DNA from: Phoma sp. XZ068
Lineage: Eukaryota; Ascomycota; Dothideomycetes; Pleosporales; Didymellaceae
Direction of reading: 5' to 3'
NCBI GenBank assembly: GCA_004835665.1
Contig: RBKR01000002.1
Coordinates: forward strand, 248,001 to 312,000
DNA length: 64,000 bases
Each line of letters opens with the position of its first letter. Position 1 is the stretch's first letter. The translations under genes and the position numbers were made by a program. Under the pieces are notes generated by a model, which saw nothing but the letters and a program-made list of their open reading frames with translations, had not been told where the DNA came from and did no database searches. This document shows positions 35,960-46,595 of the stretch, piece after piece.

Positions 35960-37036
35960 ATGTACGGTCCGACTTCACTTCTCATCTGTTTGGCCAGTCA
36001 GCTTGGTGCTGTAGCTGCAGCCTCGTTGACTGACGTATGCCCGGTCGGCTTCTGTACTCTGAACGGCGGGTAAGTGCGCTCAAGTTCTTTGAAGAAAACA
36101 ACGTTGCTCACAACATGCAGTACTTCCGGAGGGAAAGGCGGAGCCACTGTCACTGTGTCAAGTCTCGAGGCCCTTGAGAGCGCTATCACTGGAAATGATC
36201 CGCGGATTGTAGTCGTCTCTGGTACCATAACCGGTGCTAAGAAGATCTTCGTCGGATCCAACAAATCGATCATAGGTCGCAATGGCAGTGAGTTGCGTTC
36301 CCCTTCCTTGTCTTGAGTAGATTTTGACGAATTCAGAAATCGTTGGAATTGGACTCTCTGTCGTAAACGCGACCAATGTAATCATCCGCAACACAGTGCA
36401 CCAGAAAGTGCCTGCAACCTTTGAGGATGCAATCACGGTCAAATACTCTACGAATGTGTGGGTCGATCATGTCGATTTGAGTAATGATAGGGATCACGAC
36501 AAAGACTATTACGACGGTCTCGTCGACGTAACTCGAGCTTCGGTAAACGTAACCTTCTGCGTTTATCAACCAAACTTACCTAGGCATAGGACTTCGTCAC
36601 CATCTCCAACAGCTACTTGCACGACCACTGGAAGGGCTCGTTGGTGGGCCATTCTGATAACAACCAAGCCGAGGATACTGGCCGCCTACGCGTGACCTAC
36701 GCAAACAACCACTTTTTCAACCTGTATAGTCGTGGCCCCATGTTCCGCATTGGTACTGGCCACCTCTTTAACAACTACTGGAACCAAATGGATGACGGCG
36801 TGCGTACGCGAGCTGGTGCTCAGTTGCTTATTGAGTCATCTGTATTCGAGAATACGAACGACGACATCATTGCCAAGAACGGATATGCTGTAGTGAGAGA
36901 TGTTGATCTGGGCATTGGTACAAACGAGGCGCCAGTTGGTACGCTGACGAGCGTGCCGTACACGTACACTTTGCTGGGGTCTGCGAAAGTCAAGGCCGCA
37001 GTTGTGGGTGTCGCCGGCGCGACGTTGACATTGTGA
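35960..37036 (+). CDS. secreted pectate lyase, PL1 family
   Basis: Exons 35960-36069, 36121-36287, 36337-36542 and 36590-37036 give 309 residues. The enzyme cleaves polygalacturonate by beta-elimination outside the cell. The signal peptide is about residues 1-20 (SLLICLASQLGAVAAA). Family blocks are GFCTLNGGTSGGKGG, ALESAITGNDPRIVVVSGTI, KKIFVGSNKSIIGRNG, NATNVIIRNTV, STNVWVDHVDLSNDRDHDKD, SNSYLHDHWKGSLVGHSDN, RVTYANNHFFNLYSRGPMFR (carrying the catalytic Arg of the RxPxxR motif) and the beta-helix end NDDIIAKNGYAVV. WVDHVDL and the Asp-rich run fit the calcium site. All introns are 48-51 nt with canonical ends and join in frame. Length is normal for fungal PL1 enzymes. The region joined at intron 2 lacks a few residues seen in many relatives, so that junction is the least certain. 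Confidence 0.92.
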
Positions 37037-37196
37037 TGAGGACACAGCAAGCGAGGGCATGGAGGTGATCAGTTGTGATTGAGAATGGTTGTGTTATTGA
37101 AGGAGGGAGGAATGAACGACAGTAGTTGTAGGTGCGTCCAAGTGCGATTGACGAGTCATGGAGATCTTGAACGTTCTTTCTTTCTCCATTCGTCGA

Positions 37197-37741
37197 CTAC
37201 TCTTTCAAATCCATACGATAGTGTACGAACTCGCACGTAGCCAGCTCGTCGTACAGCTTCCTTGCGGGATTACCGTGCTGTGTGGTCCATTGCACGCGTT
37301 TACATCCCTGCTTCTTGGCCTCCGCCGCGACCGCTTGAATAAGCTTTCGCCCACATCCTTTACCTCGGACCTCACGGTCAACGTAAAGATCTTGCGGTCT
37401 GTCAGTATCTAATTCTGAGATGTTCTACGGAAGACCATTGCATTGGGAATCCATAGCTTACCGTTCAAGTGTATCAGCGGCTCCTCGGCCCACGGTGTCT
37501 GTGTGGGAAAGTAATGCGCGAGTCCATGAAGCTTTCTTGGATCACTCGCATCCCGCAACACTAAACCGTACAAGTCCTTCTGAGGATCGAGAATGCGCTC
37601 GAAAGTCTTGCGATACTGCGCGTCGGGCAGAGAGGACTTGTAGAATTCGATGTACAATCTGAACAGGCGCTCCCATTCAGCGTAATCGTCGTTTTCAACT
37701 GGCGTGATACGCAGCTCATCGTTGACTGACTTGCTTGCCAT
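37197..37741 (-). CDS. GNAT-family N-acetyltransferase
   Basis: Exons on the minus strand, 37741-37462 and 37390-37197, give 157 residues. GNAT enzymes move an acetyl group from acetyl-CoA to an amine. The N-terminal half has the helix EWERLFRLYIEFYKSSLPDA and a strand LYGLVLRDASDP leading to GLAHYFPT. The acetyl-CoA site lies just after the splice: DLYVDREVRGKGCGRKLI, with the diagnostic R/Q-x-x-G-x-G/A pattern as RGKGCG. It ends with VQWTTQHGNPARKLYDEL, close to the diamine/polyamine-type GNATs. The acceptor is GCAAG, 12 bases after a more obvious CAG, because only this one gives the LNDLYVDREVRG continuity. The start at 37741 (MASKSV) is the second in-frame ATG; an upstream one at 37945 would add an unlikely 68-residue leader. 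Substrate is unknown. Confidence 0.9.
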
Positions 37742-38171
37742 CTTTCGAGATATTGATATTGGCACAGAAGTTGGGTTCTGTCGACACGCAGCGAGAGTGG
37801 TCCAAGCTGGTAAATGTACCCCGCACGCAAGTCGAATCGAGAGATGGGGACGATGAGAGCGAAGTGGAAGTCGCAATGAAAACATCAGATAACTACATAT
37901 CCCTTGACTCCGTAATATATAAGGGAAGCATGGACGGTAGCCCAAGTATACTTAGACGCTATACACGCTCATTTGGAGTCACTTGTGAGCTGATAGCCTC
38001 GCAAACTACTGCCTTGCGACTCTGGTGGACCCTTGGATATCCGGTTCTCCTATCGAGAGCGCTAACCACAAAGGATTGATTCCTATCGCAGCGTCTTTTA
38101 GCTATAGGGTTACTGGTCCTTGAACTTGTCAAATTTTATTGCAGCATGAAGCGTTGGTAGAGTCAATACCA
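37742..38171. other. intergenic region between GNAT and deacetylase genes
   Basis: These 430 bases hold the GNAT promoter and the 3' flank of the fusion gene. Nothing coding is supported. Confidence 0.4.
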
Positions 38172-40098
38172 TTAGCATCGTGGGACCGCGTTTTTGGCTT
38201 TCCACTCCTTCGCTGCATCCTCGAATGTGCAAAACTCTACCTCGTCACCCCAACTCTTCAGATACGTGATGATTCTCTCAATCATACCAATTACATGCGC
38301 CATACCGCTTGTATCAGGATGGAGCACCAATGGAAATACCATAGTATCATTCTCACTCATATCGGCGACCTCAGTTCTGATCCACTCAAACTTGTCCTTC
38401 CACATATTCTCCATGACACGCGCATCAACATACCCTTGTGAGTTCGGTGTATGTGGCCAGAACTGCATTGGCGTCATATCTTCCGCATACCAATTCGAAG
38501 GGATCTCCACGATAGATTCTGATGTTGGTGGAGTCGCCTCTAGTAGCGGCTTCATCCAGTCCTTTGCTGACGCCTCAGCTTCGTAAGTCGGAGGTTCTAT
38601 ACGTGGAACATTGGGTAGATAGTATGGCTTGCTGTCATGATGTGAAAGCGAAGAGTCATAGAGAAACTTGTGCTCCTCCAGCAGTGCCACAGTCGACTCA
38701 CGGAGCTGGTACAGCGGAGCGCGGTAACCAACAGGCCTACGGCCAGTGAGACTTGAATACAAATTGATGCAGTGTTGGAGCACTTCACGCTCCTGTATCA
38801 TTGTCAACTGCGATGCACCCTCGTGACAATATCCATGCAAGCCGATTTCTGCGCCACTATCCAAGATGCCTGCGAATTCCTTTGGGAAGCTTTCCGCGGA
38901 GTGCATCGGTACAAACCATGTCACCTTGTCCTGAATGCCGTGTCTCTTGAACAACTTGAGTAGTCGCGGAACGCCGACATATGCGGAGAAGAAACCGGCA
39001 CTGTAGTCTGCAAGGTTGTTGTCCGGATGCTGACCAGTGCCCAACCAACCAGATACTGCGTCAAAGTCCACGGAAAGGAGGACTTTGATCTTGGGGCGAA
39101 GCTGTGGGGAGGAAATAGGTGGGATGAGATCGGTGCTCGGTAGCTTTTCGAACATCTGCGATCCGGCAGATGGAACCGAGGGTGCAGTGGTAGTGGAGGT
39201 CGTCTGATGTAACCTGGCAATTTCTTCCTCAGACCATACAATTCGGCCTTCCATTCCGCCGTCCACTGAAATACATTGGCCTGAGATATGTCCAGCCGCT
39301 CGGTGAGAAGCTAGAAACGTAATTGCTCGTGCAACATCGTTTGGCTGTGCAATCTTTCTCAGAGGGACACTGTTACTCGTCAGCACCTAGTCTATACCAG
39401 CCTTGATCAAGGAAACAAGCAGCGAAAAATGCGTACGTAGCCTGTGCCTCCCTCCACATCTCTTTGGGGTCGTCAAGTCGACCTTCGATCAGCTTGGTGT
39501 CCACCCATCCCGGGGCCACAGCATTTATTCTCGCCTTGCCATTCAACCTAACGATCTCATTCTTGACGGTACTCACGAGCCCATACTGCAGGCCCGCCTT
39601 GCCAGATGCATACTCAACGTGCCCTGCTTGACCGAATACGCCGCACTCTGATCCAGTCACGACGATGCTAACGTTGTCCAAATCCTTCCCAAGAAGAGTC
39701 TGACTAGACTGGACACTTTTCAAAAAGTACTTGATCGTTAGGTAGGTGCCTCGTACGTTGACAGCATATGTTCGATCCCACAGCTCGGTTGGCATATCCC
39801 AAATTGGATGGTTGCTCGATTCATCTGTGATACCGGCGTTTGCGCAGAGGATGTGGATTGGTCCAAAAGTCTCGACAGCTTGCGATATGGACGTGGATAT
39901 GGAGGTCTCATCGCTGATGTCGCCTTGCAAAAATTGTAGCTTTGCATTTGCAGTCGAAGCCAGGACATTCGGTCGTAGATCGTGCGCTGATACCTTGCAC
40001 TCTTGGCCCAGGAACTCCTTCACAATTGCACTGCCAATGCCTCCTGCCGCACCAGTGACAAAGACATGTAAGCCTTCAAGCTGCAGGAAAGATGACAT
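38172..40098 (-). CDS. SDR oxidoreductase fused to NodB-type polysaccharide deacetylase
   Basis: Exons on the minus strand, 40098-39437 and 39369-38172, give 619 residues. Residues 1-260 are a classical short-chain dehydrogenase: cofactor motif TGAAGGIG (15-22), NAG (87-89), catalytic Ser in VVTGSECG (about S150), YASGK (Y163, K167) and the end GHISGQCISVDGG (about 247-259). A linker (about 260-312) leads to a NodB-like deacetylase. It has LLSVDFDAVSGW (metal and catalytic Asp at about 322 and 324), WFVPMHSAES, EIGLHGYCHEG (metal His at about 399 and 403), VGYRAPLY, and a late LVLHPDTSG. The domain resembles the cytosolic PuuE/PgdA-like branch, without a signal peptide. Both active sites look intact. 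The 67-nt intron falls inside the SDR domain (EAQAT|VPLRKIAQ), so the two domains cannot be two genes merged by a wrong model. Substrate is unknown; a joint oxidation-deacylation of a sugar or amide is inference. Confidence 0.88.
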
Positions 40099-41369
40099 GA
40101 TGCCTTCGTAAAATCATGTAGACCTTTGGTACAAGACAGTAAACAAACTTGCACTCAGCAGAACCTCGGAGGCCTCCCGCCTCCATGCTGCACTATGATA
40201 GGCCAATGCCATTCGTGGAGAAAAGACCGCATATTCGCTCAGTCGATTTATGAATAAGGCGATTTATGAACAAGCCGTGGGTAGTAGGTGCTGCAAGCGT
40301 GGTTCTACTTCGCGGAGAGCCAAAGCAGCCTCTATTAGCTCTTTAGGCAGGTTGTCGTGGCTCAACGCGGGTCGAATCACTCCAGGGTCGCCCTGTAGCT
40401 CCAAAAGTGTGATGTCACACCCTGCCGCTTGTCGCAGCCTCCTCAGAGATACGAGCCCATTTCGACTTCCCGCACCAAACAACGCGTCTACGGCGCGCTC
40501 TTACCCCGCATGTAGGCCGTGTTTTCCTTTGGTCTGCGTTTCGAAGATGCAAGCTGGGGGCACAGACACGCAATCACAGCGCCCCTCGCCCTTTCAACTT
40601 TCCTTTAAGGGCAGGTGTGCTCAGGCAGTCCTCTAAAACCATTGAACACTGCGGGCTGAAGGGCAAATAGGGCACATTAATAGTGCGCTCGCAATGCCAC
40701 GTGAACGCGCATGTAGCGAATAACGTTGCTGTCTTCGGCCGGAGGCAGAGGTGACGGCCCAATCATCAGGGGTGATGTGTAGGACCGATTAGTTTGATGG
40801 GCGAAAGCGTGGAGGCATAGAAAGCAGCAAGTTCTCCAAAGGAGGTTATGGAATTATGACATTTAATTCTCTGTCTTGCATAGCAAATGCATCTACGACG
40901 CTGAAGCGTACAAATATCCAGGTCGAAAGTGCTGACTTAAACTTGCTTGATGGGCAGTCAACAAATATGTCTGAGCGCGCCGGTGGCATGGTCGGCCCGT
41001 GCGAGAAGCCGACCTACATTTTCTTCGGTTCTGCTTTTCATGCTCCTCACCACACCAGCGAAACGATTTCGCAGCGACATCATCGATGAGCAACTTTATG
41101 TCAGTTGTCTCTTCGCTCTTGTTATGTAGATTGGCTCTTTCGAAGACTCGGCGATACGATACTCTCCACGATCACGAGTTCAATTTGTAGCCTAGAACGA
41201 GCCCAACGACCTGCCAAGGTCATCCCACTCGTGTTGCAGTGTCTGAGCGAAAGCCAGGACGACTTTGCGTCTAAAGCATTGGGAGACATACTCGTGATAT
41301 GACATGTTTTTGTATTTATGCTGTGCTGTGATCTATCATGCTGTGGCGTGAAGGCTTTCTGCCTGCTAG
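40099..41369. other. intergenic region
   Basis: Short frames on both strands only. This should include the promoter of the SDR-deacetylase gene (40099 to about 40300). No RNA gene or repeat is recognised. Confidence 0.4.
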
Positions 41370-42125
41370 CTAGAGTTCCTTCTTCTCACCTGGACCTAAA
41401 GAAGGCTGCTGGTTTGCCTTGAAAGCCATAGGCTCCTTCTCTTGCTTTGCTGTTGGCGTGGGCTTCTTCGTCGCAAGTACCCAAACAGCTGCGAGGGCCT
41501 CCGATGCCAACGCAAGAGCGGCGGCGCAGGCAGCGGTCCACACCTGAATGCTGATGCTGCCTAGCGGTGCGCGAGGGAAGCTCAGAATCCATTCCACATA
41601 GTATGGCACCCAGCCTGCTGGCAGCCAGAACATGGGCGACTTAGAGAACCAGAATTGTAGGACGAAACGAAGGCCTTGTGTACCGAGGAAGCGTAAGGTC
41701 TTGACGGCGGAGTTGAAGGTTGCTTGGTGTGTTCGGAGAGAGCCATCTGCATATCCATCGTCAGCTTTGTCTGGAGAGCAACTGCCTGCGGATCTTACCC
41801 AGCTTTTGATATTCAGCCATAGCCTTGTTGTGCTGGCGGTCAAGCTTCGCCCACTTGCCAAAGTTGTCTTGCGCCGATGTGTTTCCAAGCTCACGCTTCA
41901 ACTGTACAATCTCCTTCTTGAGTACCTGGCATCTCCGTGCATTCCCTGATGTCGGTGTGGGTAGCTTGTTATACAGGACCCATAGCTAGATGAGAGTCAG
42001 TATAACGCGATACGGCGCAACAAAAAAGAGGTGCATACCAGCTCGTCGACGGTGCTTGCTCCTACCGTATTGACCAGATGCAGAATGAACTGTAGGGCAA
42101 AGACCACCAACAAGAGAGACGGCAT
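41370..42125 (-). CDS. get1: GET1, ER receptor for tail-anchored protein insertion
   Basis: Exons on the minus strand, 42125-42039, 41985-41799 and 41746-41370, give 216 residues. With GET2, GET1 receives tail-anchored proteins from the GET3 ATPase and inserts them into the ER membrane. The start MPSLLLVVFALQFILHLVN is the first membrane span. The cytosolic coiled coil that docks GET3 follows (RRCQVLKKEIVQLKRELGNT, then NFGKWAKLDRQHNKAMAEY). Next come FNSAVKTLRFLGTQGLRFVL and the family block FWFSKSPMFWLPAGWVPYYV, EWILSFPRAPLGSISIQVW, then the last span and a Lys/Pro-rich tail. Both introns join codons exactly. The start is 249 bp from the divergent PTAR1-like gene. Confidence 0.96.
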
Positions 42126-42374
42126 GGCTGCGAAAATTGGGGTCGTCGTGGCGTGGGGGTAGTCTCAGCGCATGCCCTGGGTGTTTGGTGTTGATAGTGG
42201 AGGGGCCACGTTATGTCATACGTGCAGGTGAAATTGGAAGCGGCCCGGGTTGGCCCGCCACGGCTAGGTCGGTCCTCCCATGACCATGGACAGTCAACAT
42301 TCCTGGGATGATATACTTAAACAAACCGTACGCGCATCGAAGTTCGTGGAACGACGGCCTTCAGAATCTTTGCG

Positions 42375-43488
42375 ATGGCGCGCAGTCACCTTTCGGCGGC
42401 TGAGCAACAGCAGCACGTGTACGAGTCTCTGTGCCGCTACTTCGATGACCATGAGGTCGAAGTGATCGAAATCGAGATTCTGCCTCCTGCGATTCAGCCT
42501 TCTGATGGACCCTTCATGCAAGATGGCCCAAGCCTGGGAATACCAAAGAAAGCGCTAGCTTTGGCGTTTCTGGCAGCGCGGCAGGTGTTTTTTGACAACA
42601 AAAGCAATAGTCCCACTGATTCAAAGGTACAAGAAGATACATTCAGGATGTATTTTTGATAGCCCTATCTCTACAAATTTTCATTGGTCTTACTGACCCA
42701 CTCATCAGGCCTTCCAAGCGACAAAAGTTATGCTATTGTTCGATCCTGAGCATATCACAGCTGCAAACTTTCGCAAGCGCAGATTGCTGGCCTTGAAGGA
42801 TGCCGACGATACACTTGCATATCAGAAAGCAGTGCTTTCAGAGCTCTCTTTCCTCGATAGCATCCTCACTTCTCCGTTGCACCGACAAACCAAATCGCCC
42901 ACCCTTTGGTATCATCGTTCGTGGCTGCTGCGCCTGCTAGCCCCCCTTGAACTGAACAGTGCTTCCGGTAAACGCATGGCTAACATCGTTTCTGCCGCAC
43001 TCGCGATCGTATGCAAGTCTAGCGAGCGACACGCTACGAACTATTACGCTTGGCAGTATGCTCGCCGGTTAGTAATTGGCCTTGGACGCGTCACCATTGA
43101 GATGGATTTGGTTTTCCCATTCGACTGGGTGTTGTCTGCATTCGTCGACAAAATCTGTACTTGGTGCTTAAAACATCCTAGCGATACCTCTGGCTGGTCA
43201 TTCCTCCTCTTTCTGCTCACACGACTTGATAACGTCGATGAACGAGACCAAGTAGTAGAGCAGGTCCTGCAGTACGCTACCAAAGTGAAGTCTGAGAATG
43301 AGTCGCTCTGGATCTTCGTCCGCAATGCGCTGGCCCACCCCACGCTTTTGGAGAACCCTGAAGCTCCTCGGAAGATACTCGAAAGAACCATCGAGGACGC
43401 AAACGCAACAGAAGATTCTGCATACTCGCAATATGTGAAGCAGAGTCTGCACTGGATCCGCACTTGGGGCGAGGACAGTGTGTCTTGA
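42375..43488 (+). CDS. protein prenyltransferase alpha-subunit repeat protein (PTAR1/ECM9-like)
   Basis: Exons 42375-42626 and 42709-43488 give 343 residues. The fold belongs to the alpha subunits of protein farnesyl/geranylgeranyl transferases. Helical repeats are visible as LLFDPEHITAANFRKRRLLA, SPTLWYHRSWLLRLL, NYYAWQYARRLV and HPSDTSGWSFLLFLL, each with the Trp-centred pattern of the repeat. The sequence layout is that of PTAR1 (yeast ECM9-like) rather than the catalytic farnesyltransferase alpha, whose DxxxWxxR repeats are more regular. In animals PTAR1 pairs with the Rab GGTase beta subunit to modify SNARE Ykt6; whether this holds here is inference. It ends only 30 bp from the convergent gene at 43519. 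Confidence 0.82.
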
Positions 43489-43518
43489 GTGTATAAGTTC
43501 TTCTTGTTGAGCTACACT

Positions 43519-44507
43519 TCAGTCCTTCCGGCGTCGTTGGAATACCCTAGCAAAGACACGTCCTAAAAAAGACTGCTTTGTCTTGGGATCAGGACGATCT
43601 CCTGTTAGCGGCTCGGCACTTCGGTCCCCTGTACCACTCAAGTCCTGAATTTCCGATTCATGAGCAGTAGGCGTTCGAGGACCTAGAGATGAGGTAACAC
43701 TCTCATCATCAGAGTCCGGCGAACTCGGTTCGAACACGCCCCGTTCATTACCCGCAGCCGAACCTACCGAGAGACGTGGAGGCGCCGTACTTCTTGTATA
43801 TAGTCCTGGAACTGGCACCTGCTCGCCAGGCTCGTACAGTGTGAGGACCTTTCCCTTGGCGATCATCCGCACCGTGGATTCTCGTTCGAGTCGAAAGAGC
43901 GTGACCCTCGGAGTGTTGAGATTCGAGTAAGGCTTGAGAAGGGTCCAGTCGATCTTGTAGACATGTCGAATGTTGACATAAGAGTCCCATCGCAAAGTGG
44001 CACCGTCTGTCAACGCTAGTGTTGGGAACCGCTTCTTCGCTTTCTTCGAGTTTGCATCGGGGTGGTCGGGGCTGGGCGAAATCGGAAGGTACCATGTGCG
44101 CCGGCTAGTGTGGAATTCGTTCGCCTTGGGATAGAGCTGGTCGAGCTTCTTGCCTTGTAATGATGTGATCTGGGAAAGAGTTAGTGGCAGCTCTTAAGAA
44201 CGCCCAACGGTCAACGTACGAGGTGGAAATGCACGACCTGCTCATCGTCCAGTGGTCTTGATACTATCACAACCGGATGGTTGTATATGCCGTCCTCGAC
44301 TGCGCCCTTGCCGTGGGCTCTCCGGACTGCGCGCTCAGGCAAGTCTTCCACTGCTGGCAGCCACATAATTCGACCTTGCGAGATATCAATATCATCTTTT
44401 CTCATTCCGAACCGCTCAGTCTGCGCTCGCGGCAACATATGTGGTGTGAGCAAATGCTTTGGCACAAACTCCATGCACGCGCCCGAGTAATACTCTGCAG
44501 CGGCCAT
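43519..44507 (-). CDS. uncharacterised fungal protein with GR-NHP-TS-YVN domain
   Basis: Exons on the minus strand, 44507-44220 and 44169-43519, give 312 residues. Landmarks are ISQGRIMWLP (42-51), YNHPVVIVSRP (75-85), VHFHLITSLQGK (92-103, spanning the 50-nt intron), TWYLPIS (121-127) and WDSYVNIRHVYKIDWTLLKP (157-176). The C-terminal 110 residues are Ser/Pro/Glu-rich and probably disordered, ending in a basic tail (RVFQRRRKD). The domain landmarks match those of the protein at 12570-13265 in order and spacing. The sequence between GR and NHP is variable in both. The N-terminal part looks like a compact beta-rich fold, but I cannot name the family. No signal peptide or membrane segment is seen. 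Confidence 0.7.
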
Positions 44508-45542
44508 TTTGACTATTGCGCCAGCTAGTCTATCGTGCAGAACTCCCCATCACCTTATACCTCCTAGCAAACTGTGCCATAGCGGACCCTAAGTGGCCGA
44601 GTCATCGACAGACCACGGGACCACGCGCTTACGGCCATTTCAAGCCGCATGGTTCAGAAGCCTAATGCAAGGCCTCGTCGCTGCCTGAGCCACGCTTTCC
44701 AGCTGCCTTGATCCCGTCAGGGTCCAAGAGGTACGTCCAGAGCCGCCATCCTACGGCTTAGCAGTACTAAAACCCCACCAGTGCACGGGTGTACCTGGTC
44801 AGTGTAAGGGTTTGGGAAAAGGAGATAAGGCATAGGATTGGTGGCTGTGCTTCAATGAGTCGGCGTATCCGATATAGGGGTGCGTCTGAGCCAATCAGCA
44901 TGGCCGAGCCAGATGTGGCGTTGCGCGTGGCTGTGTTGTTAGGGCTATGAAAACTACTCTCTGCGGGGCGGTTCGCGGACGTCAGGCTTTTAAACGGCAG
45001 CTAGGGGGAGAATATGTTGCGGGCTACTGTATCAAAGCTAGACGAGGTGGTTTAACAGGTGTGGACTCGGTAATTGATGCTCCTGATTAGTGAACCAGTG
45101 TTTCTCATGCACTCCTGCCCATTGAACATGTCCACGGACTCATCTCCGCTCTGTATGTTTGACAGTCATGTATGAAGCTCAAGGATTTGCAAGGTTATAG
45201 ACATATTGTTTCTGTTAGTGGTGGCGATCATTTCGCGCTCACCGAGAGTATGTACAATGTATTGGCACCTAGGAGCACATCTAAACCGGACGTCCTTCCG
45301 TCCAATGATATGAAGGCCCGAATGTGTACCTAAAGAACCAATGCGCCTTCCTTTTCCGTACAAAGTGTTGGTGTTGCTCCAGCTGACGTTACGTGGACTC
45401 TCCATATTGTACATGCGGCTGTTGGACGCAAGCTCTAGATTGTCATAGAGCTCCAAGCTGATGAGCTTCATCATCATAGCACCAGAAATTTGCGTTGCGC
45501 ATACTCCGGCACTTGGCAGCTTGTTTTTCTCGCGTATCCTTA
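44508..45542. other. intergenic region
   Basis: A minus-strand frame at 45166-45555 overlaps the end of the next gene; it lacks any family resemblance and is not called. Nothing else is supported. Confidence 0.4.
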
Positions 45543-46595
45543 TCATCCCCTCCAAATTCCACTGACTTTCTCTCCCAGCCCTAAAGCCATCATACTCAAG
45601 CGCTTGCTTCCACTCCTTTCCCTGCCCGCCGCCCTAGAGCCTGCCCGCATCCTTGTTTGCATCCTTGGCTCCACGGCTCTCAACTCAAGTTTGTACGTAT
45701 CCAATTTTGCGCCATGGCTCTTGAAGTGTCTCATTGGATGCGCAACGTGCTCGTCCCATAAGTCGTTCCTGACAGCTTCGCAATTGGGTCCATAACTCTT
45801 TTGCAGTGGGTGTTTGAACCGGTCTGCAGCCACATGGTCGTGCCACTGGAATATCATGACCAGGGCCTCATCTTCAGTCTCGTAGACATCCTCATCCTCA
45901 TCTTCTGCGAAATCGAGCGACATGTTCTTCTCGTCCGAGTTCGTGCTCACCAGCGGCGCCGGTAGGTGGGTGCTGCTCGAGCCGAGTGAGCTAGATCGCG
46001 ATATGGAGCCATCGTGTGGTAGCTCGGCCCATGCCCAAAAATCTCGAATTAGATCGCCCGGCGAACTGAAAGCTGGTGCTTTGTTCTGCATTTCCGTGGA
46101 CAGAGACGACCGCTTAGGCTCCCAACCGAAGTGTTTGCCGATTGCCGCGGCGACCCCGGCGGTTGGCGCCTTCAATACCATGATCTCGCATGGTATCCTC
46201 TGCTCCGACGATGTTGCAGCAAGAGATAGAACTGAATAGTCTAGGTAGACACGCTGAATACTTGGTGGTCGTACAAGAAAGGCTAGGAGGCTGTTGTAAA
46301 TGGGCGACGTGTCGTGCGAGCATGTCTCGCTTGCTGTCGTTACGATCACGGCCGTCTTAGGATCTGACGAACATAAAGACCACGATGTAAATGCGGAAGG
46401 ATGTGACGACGAGTCGGCAGCATCAATTATGTCGTTCAGCAAGGCATGCAACGCGGCGTGAGATTTCGTATGAGTAGAGGCATCCTCTTTGAAGGTTAGT
46501 GCAACGATGCACAAGTGGACAAGCGAAGGTGGTGATTGCGAAGCGTAGATAGCGTGATTACGATGATCGCATGTTCGACAACATGAAGAAGGCAT
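45543..46595 (-). CDS. uncharacterised fungal protein
   Basis: An intronless frame of 350 residues starts at the ATG at 46595, the first true ATG; 11 codons upstream are also open. Residues 1-200 look globular, with LVHLCIVALTFKEDAS, TAVIVTTASETCSHD and PCEIMVLKAPTAGVAAAIGK. The middle is Ser-rich (SISRSSSLGSSS), followed by an acidic block (DFAEDEDEDVYETEDEA). The C-terminal part reads ALVMIFQWHDHVAADRFKHP, then WDEHVAHPMRHFKSHGAKLD, a pattern of repeated His/Trp reminiscent of small dimeric alpha-beta barrel proteins. It ends in a basic tail. I do not recognise the family; the alpha-beta barrel idea is weak. Codon use and length make a real gene likely. Confidence 0.65.
   Translation of the reverse strand: MPSSCCRTCDHRNHAIYASQSPPSLVHLCIVALTFKEDASTHTKSHAALHALLNDIIDAADSSSHPSAFTSWSLCSSDPKTAVIVTTASETCSHDTSPIYNSLLAFLVRPPSIQRVYLDYSVLSLAATSSEQRIPCEIMVLKAPTAGVAAAIGKHFGWEPKRSSLSTEMQNKAPAFSSPGDLIRDFWAWAELPHDGSISRSSSLGSSSTHLPAPLVSTNSDEKNMSLDFAEDEDEDVYETEDEALVMIFQWHDHVAADRFKHPLQKSYGPNCEAVRNDLWDEHVAHPMRHFKSHGAKLDTYKLELRAVEPRMQTRMRAGSRAAGRERSGSKRLSMMALGLGEKVSGIWRG

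Noticed and set aside
45166..45555. 129-codon minus-strand ORF
   Set aside because: No family features and it overlaps the end of the better-supported gene at 45543; treated as chance.
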